A stretch of DNA of 64,000 nucleotides from Flaccisagitta enflata (lineage: Eukaryota > Chaetognatha > Sagittoidea > Aphragmophora): the NCBI GenBank assembly GCA_965153355.1, contig OZ231128.1, positions 23,436,001 through 23,500,000 of the forward strand, written 5' to 3'. Shown piece by piece: positions 57,245 through 64,000 of this stretch. The notes below the pieces were generated by a model. The model did not search any database, was not told where the DNA came from, and saw nothing but the letters and a program-made list of their open reading frames with translations. The stretch's first letter is position 1. Each line of letters begins with the position of its first letter. Position numbers and translations under genes: made by a program.

Positions 57245-58290
57245 GAGGGAGATTAAGCAGAGGAATAAAGATTGAAGATGCAGTCGAAACTTTGCAACCT
57301 CAGCCACGATTTCCACATGGAGAAGGAAAATTATTATTATTATTGTTGCCAATAAAAGATCCATTAAAAATTATCTTTATAAAAACATTACGACATAATG
57401 ACTATAGAGACAACGACGATAATGGAGAAGAGTTTAAATTCTTTGCCGAAAATTGCCAACTATGTCTAGAATTGAATTGGTCTGCTTGAAAGAAACAAAA
57501 ACAAACAAAAATGACATATAACATAACATCAAGTTTGAAGCAAATTAGTTAACGTTAACACAGAACGTGACAAAAAACGACTACAGGTTGAACCAAAACG
57601 ATAAAAAGAGTGCTCCACAATGAACATGATTGCGAACAAAGAAGTATAACAATAGATTCGTTGATAAGTTACTGATCTTATGCATGGCTGTATTAGCGCA
57701 TACGGTTGTAATGTTGATTCTCGCAACAATTGTTAATCACCTTCATGTATATGTAGTGCTTATTCTATTTATAATCGTATTCTTGTTCTTGTACTACTTA
57801 TTTTTTTCATAATTATGTTCGTGTCAATGAACTCAATGCACTGATTTTTCCTTTGATAACTTTGTTGAGTAATTACGGCAATTTTCTAATTAACAAACGA
57901 GTCAATGACTCCCGGAGTACACGCTGAGCAGAGGAGAAATCAGTGCATAACCATAAGATGAGCGTTCTGAACTGCACTTATAAGGATTTCGTATTTCACA
58001 ATATGGTTTGAAATCAATTGGATGAGTCCCTGTAACTTTGAGGTACTACAATTCAAATTGATTTAGCTTGGCAAACTATAATACAGGTTTACAAAAAAAA
58101 AATCATTTGTTCTAGAGAGTTAATTTGACCCCCATCACTCACATTCTCTTTTCTCACCCTTTAGCTTGAAATTAATCCTTGGACCCACATCCTCTTCTCT
58201 ACTTACCCCCATTTCGCCCATACTGTAGCAAGCTTGCCATACAAAGCCCCACTATTGCCCCATTCAAAGAGCGTTTCTAGTGACAGACAA
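57245..58290. other. Unassigned DNA
   Basis: A plus frame to 57489 (containing IKIEDAVETLQPQPRFPHGE) follows an AGATTAAGCAG acceptor-like word, but composition and context are too weak to call. The rest is AT-rich with nothing recognised. Confidence 0.35.
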
Positions 58291-58295
58291 TCGTG

Positions 58296-58510
58296 TTTTT
58301 AACAGGCCACTAGATCGCTCGCTATGTTCGTTTGCTCGCATCGCTCACTCTGCAGCGCTCCACTTCGCTATGCTCGCTTCCTTGATCTGCTCGCTTGCTC
58401 TGGTTGCTCGCTCTGGTTGCTCGCTCTGCTCACTCGCTCCGTTCACTAGCTTGCTCACTCACTTCGGTCACTCCCTTGTGGGACAGTTGAAATTCATGAA
58501 TATGTGTTCA
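58296..58510 (+). repeat. Dispersed repeat M (GCTC-rich), copy 2
   Basis: TTAACAGGCCACTAGATCGC, then degenerate GCTCGCTCTGGTT words, ending CCCTTGTGGGACAGTTGAAA. The reverse complement of 23373-23527, longer by more internal repeats. Confidence 0.7.
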
Positions 58511-58809
58511 TGCTGCAATCGCGTTTGGCGAGAATGAACGCGTCTTTTGTCTTCACGGGAAACACGCCCCCAATCAAAAATCCAACTTTAGTCATGGCAC
58601 GTCATCTATTTCTCGATACTTGATTGCATTGAGAAAGTTTTTTTTTCGCCTTTTGGTGAAAACGCTGGATTGCTCATATCCCTGCCCCTCATCTCATTCT
58701 CTCCATCACAGCTCAACCATTTGTAGCTGGCGTGCTAGTTACTCTAAAAGAGGCTGCTTCAGTCTATAGGTCGGTCTGTAGATAGCATTTCGCGACCTTT
58801 CCAGTGTTT

Positions 58810-58971
58810 TAGTGACGGTCTTGCTGACACATGACTCTAGATCATGGCGTGTCGGTCTGTCCGACAGTCTGTCTGTCCGTCGGTCAGTCAGTCGGTAATT
58901 TTTTGGAAATGTGGGCGAATTTTCGCTCCACTGCTCCTGTCCACCTGTCCGCGACTGGGGTGCCGTGACTT
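58810..58971 (+). mobile_element. W element, subfamily A, decayed
   Basis: AGTGACGGTCTTGCTGACAC, ATGACTCTAGATCATGGCGT, GTCN, GCTCCACTGCTCCTGTCCAC, CTGTCCGCGACTGGGGTGCC. A D-like fragment (GTGCTAGTTACTCTAAAAGA) precedes it at 58731. Confidence 0.6.
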
Positions 58972-58974
58972 TTT

Positions 58975-59844
58975 TTCCTTCACCTTCCTTCATCTTTTTT
59001 CCCCTTAAGTCGACGCATTGACCTATATTCAGCCACGAACAGGCGACTAAATGACCGACTCCCCTTTTGCTTCAGTTGCTTGGTCGGTTACTTTTTGCTT
59101 GGCCGTTTACTTCCTGCATTTCTGCCTTGTCTCAACTTTCTCGGAACGTGACAATTATTGAAATGGATAATGAACGTTTTTTCTGCCGTCAGTTATCCCC
59201 TTTCACAGACCTCCCCCCCTTTCTTCTTTCAACTATCTTCATTATGACATTTCTTCCATCTCTATACGTTCTTTTCATCCGTAATTATATTCGCTTGTCG
59301 TTCCATCCACCCTCACATACTGTAGATCCTGTAACCCCAATTCTCTTACGTCTCCAGGCGGCTTTCCCAATCTTCACAACTCCCATCCCACTTCCCATTG
59401 TGATCAACCCGCCATTCGCATTCTACCTCCTATTATCTTTTATCCACTCCCATAGATTCCCCTAAGCCTCATACACTCCCCTCCTCATTGCTTTTCTGCA
59501 AGCCTTCTCTTGTTCTGCACCCGTAAGCTCCTTCCTCCTCATCTTTCCTTCTAAATGCGCCCAAAATTAAAAGATTTTGGAACCAAAGCATCATGACTGC
59601 ATCATAACTTATCTGAATCATCTGAATCATTTGGAAGCCACTCTATTTCAAAGTTGATGCTTGAAAGTAGATATGGGTCTGAAACTAAATGCAAAAAAAT
59701 GTATTATGAATGAAAAATGAAAAGCAAAAGATTAAATTGATGCGGCAAAGAGGGACTCCAGGGACGAGTGTGCAACCCAACGCTCCCTCAACCTCCTTCT
59801 TCCATATTCCTCCTTAAACCTTCTTCTTGTGAGGGTCACAAACG

Positions 59845-59845
<1 letters not shown>
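58975..59845. other. Unassigned DNA
   Basis: Pyrimidine-rich to about 59545. The 132-codon plus frame at 59067 is hydrophobic and low in complexity, with no recognised domain. No CDS called. Confidence 0.4.

Positions 59846-59847
<2 letters not shown>

Positions 59848-59884
<37 letters not shown>
59848..59884. repeat. (AG)n microsatellite
   Basis: About 36 bp of AG just before the 64-bp tandem array. Confidence 0.95.
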
Positions 59885-59885
<1 letters not shown>

Positions 59886-59964
59886 AATCGGACTTTATGA
59901 TGAAGTTAGAGAATCATGTTGTGAATTGGGATGATTCATTTCTCGTTTCACTCTCGTCTCTCTC

Positions 59965-61432
59965 GTCAGTGCAGTGTCCTCTCTCTTTGCTGCATCACTG
60001 CAAACTCGCTCATCAGCCTCAGTCTCTCTTCAGCGCAGTGCCCTCTCTCTTTGCTGCATCACTGCAAGCTCCCTCATCAGCCTCAGTCTCTCTTCAGCGC
60101 AGTGTCCTCTCTCTTTGCTGCATCACTGCAAACTCGCTCATCAGCATCAGTCTCTCTTCAGCGCAGTGCCCTCTCTCTTTGCTGCATCACTGCAAGCTCC
60201 CTCATCAGCCTCAGTCTCTCTTCAGCGCAGTGTCCTCTCTCTTTGCTGCATCACTGCAAACTCGCTCATCAGCCTCAGTCTCTCTTCAGCGCAGTGTCCT
60301 CTCTCTTTGCTGCATCACTACAAGCTCGCTCATCAGCCTCAGTCTCTCTTCAGCGCAGTGTCCTCTCTCTTTGCTGCATCACTGCAAGCTTGCTCATCAG
60401 CCTCAGTCTCTCTTCAGTGCAGTGTCCTCTCTCTTTGCTGCATCACTGCAACTTGCTCATCAGCCTCAGTCTCTCTTCAGCGCAGTGTCCTCTCTCTTTG
60501 CTGCATCACTGCAAGCTCGCTCATCAGCCTCAGTCTCTCTTCAGCGCAGTGTCCTCTCTCTTTGCTGCATCACTGCAAGCTCGCTCATCAGCCTCAGTCT
60601 CTCTTCAGTGCAGTGTCCTCTCTCTTTGCTGCATCACTGCAAGCTCGCTCATCAGCCTCAAATCTCTTCAGCGCAGTGCCCTCTTTCTTTGCTACATCAC
60701 TGCAAGCTCGCTCATCAGCCTCAGTCTCTCTTCAGCGCAGTGTCCTCTCTCTTTGCTGCATCACTGCAAGCTCGCTCATCAGCCTCAGTCTCTCTTCAGC
60801 GCAGTGTCCTCTCTCTTTGCTGCATCACTGCAAGCTCGCTCATCAGCCTCAGTCTCTCTTCAGTGCAGTGTCCTCTCTCTTTGCTGCATCACTGCAAGCT
60901 CGCTCATCAGCATCAGTCTCTCTTCAGCGCAGTTCTCTCTCTCTTTGCTGCATCGCTGCAAGCTCGCTCATCAGCCTCAGTCTCTCTTCAGCGCAGTGCC
61001 CTCTCTCTTTGCTGCATCACTGCAAGCTCGCTCATCAGCCTCAGTCTCTCTTCAGCGCAGTGCCCTCTCACTTTGCTGCATCACTGCAAGCTCACTCATA
61101 AGCCTCAGTCTCTCTTCAGCGCAGTGCCCTCTCACTTTGCTGCATCACTGCAAGGTCGCTCATCAGCCTCAGTCTGTCTTCTGCGCAGTGCCCTCTCTCT
61201 TTGCTGCATCACTGCATGCTCGCTCATCAGCCTCAGTCTCTCTTCAGCGCAGTGCCCTGTTTCTTTGCTACATCACTGCAAGCTCGCTCATCAGCCTCAG
61301 TCTCTTTTCAGCGCAGTGCCCTCTCTCTTTGCTGCATCGCTGCAAGCTCGCTCATCAGCCTCAGTCTCTCTTCAGCGCAGTTTCCTCTTTCTGAGCTGGA
61401 TCACTACACACTCGCTCATCAACCTTAGCCAA
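59965..61432. repeat. 64-bp minisatellite, about 23 copies
   Basis: The unit runs from GCAGTGTCCTCTCTCTTTGC through TGCATCACTGCAAGCTCGCT to CATCAGCCTCAGTCTCTCTTCAGC. Unit starts at 59971 and 60035 are exactly 64 bp apart. Copies are about 90-98% alike. Because 64 is not a multiple of three, successive units are read in rotating frames, and no plus frame contains a stop. Three overlapping open frames (59897-61612, 59931-61394, 59974-61101) therefore encode the same repeating peptide in different phase. A start codon at 59897 precedes the array, but no signal, domain or splice context supports a gene. Confidence 0.9.
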
Positions 61433-61650
61433 TTCCAATTTCAATTTGGGGGCAACACCTCGTTATCAGTATGCAATCATATCAGTCAATTGTTTTTAAT
61501 GATCAGATATTCATTGTTTAATTGTTCCATTCATCTCTTCTTCAACCATTCACATTTTCTTTTTTGCATTCAAAAATCATCAATTCATAAGTCAGTGGCC
61601 CTGAATCCATAGCCCTTTATAACCCTTGTCCTACAACTGTTCCTTCTCAG

Positions 61651-61902
61651 AGTGTGGGAGAGCAACCACGTATTCGTGTTATCTCACCATGGTATCGAAA
61701 TTGTTTCCATTTCTCCAACCGGGGATGCTGGAAAACTGTCGATCAGTAGAAGAAAATAAGCTTCGTTGTTGCAACTTTTTTCCTAGTCAGGAGGAAAAAC
61801 GTTTGTGGGCCATCCTAGGAAAAACCTTTGCAACAAGGCCAAATTATGGCCAATATGCGCGGTTCGTTGATGAAGAACATATGAATGAATGTTTTGAATG
61901 AA
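61651..61902 (+). CDS. Candidate terminal exon, cysteine-containing (unrecognised protein)
   Basis: The acceptor CAACTGTTCCTTCTCAG ends at 61650. The frame from 61653 (phase 2) is open for 83 codons and stops at TGA at the start of a GAAT microsatellite. It encodes CGRATTYSCYLTMVSKLFPF, then ENCRSVEENKLRCCNFF and QEEKRLWAILGKTF. Six cysteines and mixed hydrophobic/charged content look like a real protein. The stop inside the GAAT repeat means the original end may have been altered. No family recognised. Transcript support is needed. Confidence 0.35.
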
Positions 61903-61911
61903 TGAACGTTT

Positions 61912-61985
61912 TTGATGAATGAATGAATGAATGAATGAATGAATGAATGAATGAATGAATGAATGAATGAATGAATGAATGAATT
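61912..61985. repeat. (GAAT)n microsatellite
   Basis: About 17 GAAT units. It touches the end of the candidate exon. Confidence 0.97.
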
Positions 61986-62073
61986 GATAGATAAATCATT
62001 GAATGAAAATGAAAGAAAGAAGATTACAGTGAAGTTACATATGTAAAAAAAGGCGCGGTTTTGCGCGGTTTTA

Positions 62074-62142
62074 ATGTGTGCGTCACGGACCAACCGACCA
62101 ATGGTCAGACATGACCTCTGATAGATGTGCGAGGACGCACAT
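62074..62142 (-). mobile_element. W element, subfamily C, minimal (minus)
   Basis: The left hairpin on minus is ATGTGCGTCCTCGCACATCT (plus 62123-62142). The other end near 62074 has ATGTGTGCGTC, close to the expected partner. Only a short GACC tract separates them. Confidence 0.55.
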
Positions 62143-62633
62143 AACAAGCCCAAGAGGGCAACAGTCGCGTGCATCTGGATATGACAAACAAAAGATTTCC
62201 TCCTCCAAGGCTGTGCGATATGTCAATATGTCGATACAATATCGATACGATATCAATATTGGTACAATGTCGATACAATACAATACCCAAAAATACCCAA
62301 AAATACCCAGAAGTACTCAAATATACCCAAAAATACCTAGAAATACCCAAAAATACCCAAAAATCATCAGAATTAGTCAAAAATATCTAAAAATATCTGA
62401 AAGAACCCTAAAGTACCCTAAGTACCTAGAATAACTTAAGTACCCTGAAGTACTCTAAAGTACCGTAAAGTACCCTAAAGTACCCTGAAATACCCAAGAG
62501 TACCTTAGATTACCCTTAAAGACCCTAAAAAGTCATAATTTTAACAATGTGACGGACAGACGGACGGACGGACGGACGGACCTACCGACCGACCGACCGA
62601 CACGGTAAGGTGTAGAGTCGCGTGCACGCGACT
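62143..62633 (-). mobile_element. W element, subfamily B (minus), AATACCCAAA core
   Basis: On plus it starts AACAAGCCCAAGAGGGCAAC, AGTCGCGTGCATCTGG. The core has a CGATACAATATCG block (62220-62280) and a degenerate AAATACCCAA/GTACCCTAAA 10-bp block (62280-62525). It ends (GACG)n(GACC)n, GTGTAGAGTCGCGTGCACGC then GACT. It begins one base after the C element. Confidence 0.75.
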
Positions 62634-62755
62634 AAAAATGGGCTAAAAAATTATTGCGTTTGTCTTTTGAAATCATTTGACAGTATGATTATTTAACGAA
62701 GTTACCTCCCGCAAAAACGAATGAAACTTAAGAATCTAGAGTAACAAAACACATT

Positions 62756-62998
<243 letters not shown>

Positions 62999-63133
62999 TG
63001 TGTTTGTGTGTTTATGTGCTTTTTCACTGTTTTTGTTTCCATACTCCATTCATACTTTTCATTTAGTTTGTTTTTTTCCCATACTTTCTTTCCTTCTTGA
63101 GATTTTACTTCTATTACCCGACAATTGCCACAG

Positions 63134-63235
<102 letters not shown>

Positions 63236-63427
63236 TCACTGCCATATCCTCCATAATTTTTCCTTTATTTCTTTTTCCTGCTTATTTTTCTTTCATCCTA
63301 ACAAACTTCTGCCTCGCCCTGTTGTCTACGTTTCTGTCTATTCAGCTACCTCTCTGTATCTCTCTGTTCTAACCTTCTTTCCATCTGCCTGTTTTCATGC
63401 TCGTCATTCTGTTTGCTTCTACCTTTG

Positions 63428-63638
<211 letters not shown>

Positions 63639-63639
63639 C

Positions 63640-64000
63640 TTTTTTACATTTCTCTTTGAAAGTCTCAGCTCCACAGATTTTTCAATTGGATTTTTTTCCT
63701 TTTCTTCTTTTTCCCGTTCTTTTGCTCAACTTCCACATTCAAATCATGTATTTACCTGCAACACCAAAGCAAAAGCTTCACTTTCACACACTGCCGTTTC
63801 AACGCTGCGAAATTTCTTTTTAATATCTCTCACATCTTGATGGTATGTTCATCAGTATGTCAGTAGGTTCATTAGTATGTCATGACTTTCCTTGACGAAC
63901 ATACAAGGTTCGTCCAAATTCAATTTCTGTAGTAAAGTTGAAGCTCTAACGGACCCGCCAATCACGGAATTCCTTCTAAATGGGATGCCAATTCATAGTC
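63640..64000. other. Unassigned DNA
   Basis: No gene or repeat recognised. A short GTATGTCA direct repeat lies at 63855-63882. Confidence 0.5.

Noticed and set aside
59067-59465. 132-codon hydrophobic frame
   Set aside because: Biased Leu/Phe/Pro/Ser composition from pyrimidine-rich DNA, with no membrane-protein family pattern and no splice or initiation context.
59897-61612. 571-codon open frame as a secreted repeat protein
   Set aside because: Openness is explained by the stop-free 64-bp unit; two other frames are nearly as long. Kept as a minisatellite with a finding.

Overview
This 64 kb window is eukaryotic, non-coding and repeat-dominated. It shows no prokaryotic operon structure and no complete, confidently recognisable gene. 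Very long perfect simple repeats occur every 1-2 kb (di-, tri-, tetra- and hexanucleotides, up to about 500 bp), together with decayed LINE reverse-transcriptase tails, a mariner-like transposase remnant and many short non-autonomous transposons. Elements carrying internal GTCN (GTCC/GTCG/GTCT) tetranucleotide tracts recall the (GTCY)n elements of invertebrates: DINE-1/mini-me of flies and the pearl/HINE elements of bivalves. I therefore infer an invertebrate animal, plausibly a marine lophotrochozoan such as a mollusc. The species cannot be read from the sequence. A run of ten Ns at 4998-5007 marks an assembly gap.

Four kinds of sequence make up the window. (1) Microsatellites: most long open frames here are translations of them (poly-S, poly-H, CVCV, LSLS, KKER and so on) and are not genes. 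(2) About 30 copies of a short element, called the W element here. It has a hairpin word at the left end, a GTCN tract, a variable core often made of minisatellite, and a right end in which the hairpin word returns just before a terminus such as GGCCTTGTT. The word differs between subfamilies, but the left and right words change together. (3) A palindromic (foldback) family, called the E element here, whose arms read GGCAGCGGCCCC...GTCCTGTAGAACACAGG and whose core is a roughly 20-bp minisatellite. E elements sit inside W elements and vice versa. (4) Larger AT-rich foldbacks (21.4-22.9 kb, 33.8-35.2 kb, 50.2-50.9 kb) and small TIR elements with visible target duplications: 20414-20570 (TA), 39673-40039 (CATTG) and 53017-53630 (TA).

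Layout. 0-5 kb: degenerate TCN repeats, E elements, one W element, then ATC and TTG repeats. 5-7.3 kb: TCTA/CT arrays and two candidate 3' exons. 7.5-11 kb: W elements (one with a nested E), CTTT and GTC arrays. 12-20 kb: AG/AC/CA/GAA arrays, a LINE tail, and two copies of a 250-bp repeat. 20-25 kb: W elements, a MITE, a foldback, a LINE tail and a 21-bp minisatellite inside a W element. 25-36 kb: mostly unassigned AT-rich DNA with GAAA/CTTT arrays, an 88-bp tandem repeat, a 24-bp minisatellite and a large foldback. 36-46 kb: W elements and AAC/CTT/GTT arrays. 46-55 kb: E-element cluster with the mariner-like insertion and a foldback. 55-64 kb: a palindromic 23-bp tandem repeat, scattered W elements, a 64-bp minisatellite open in all three plus-strand frames, and GT/CT/GTCT arrays.

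No genes can be shown to work together. The only protein-coding traces are two LINE tails, one transposase remnant and four weak candidate exons next to plausible splice acceptors. If those exons are real, the window is largely intronic or intergenic.
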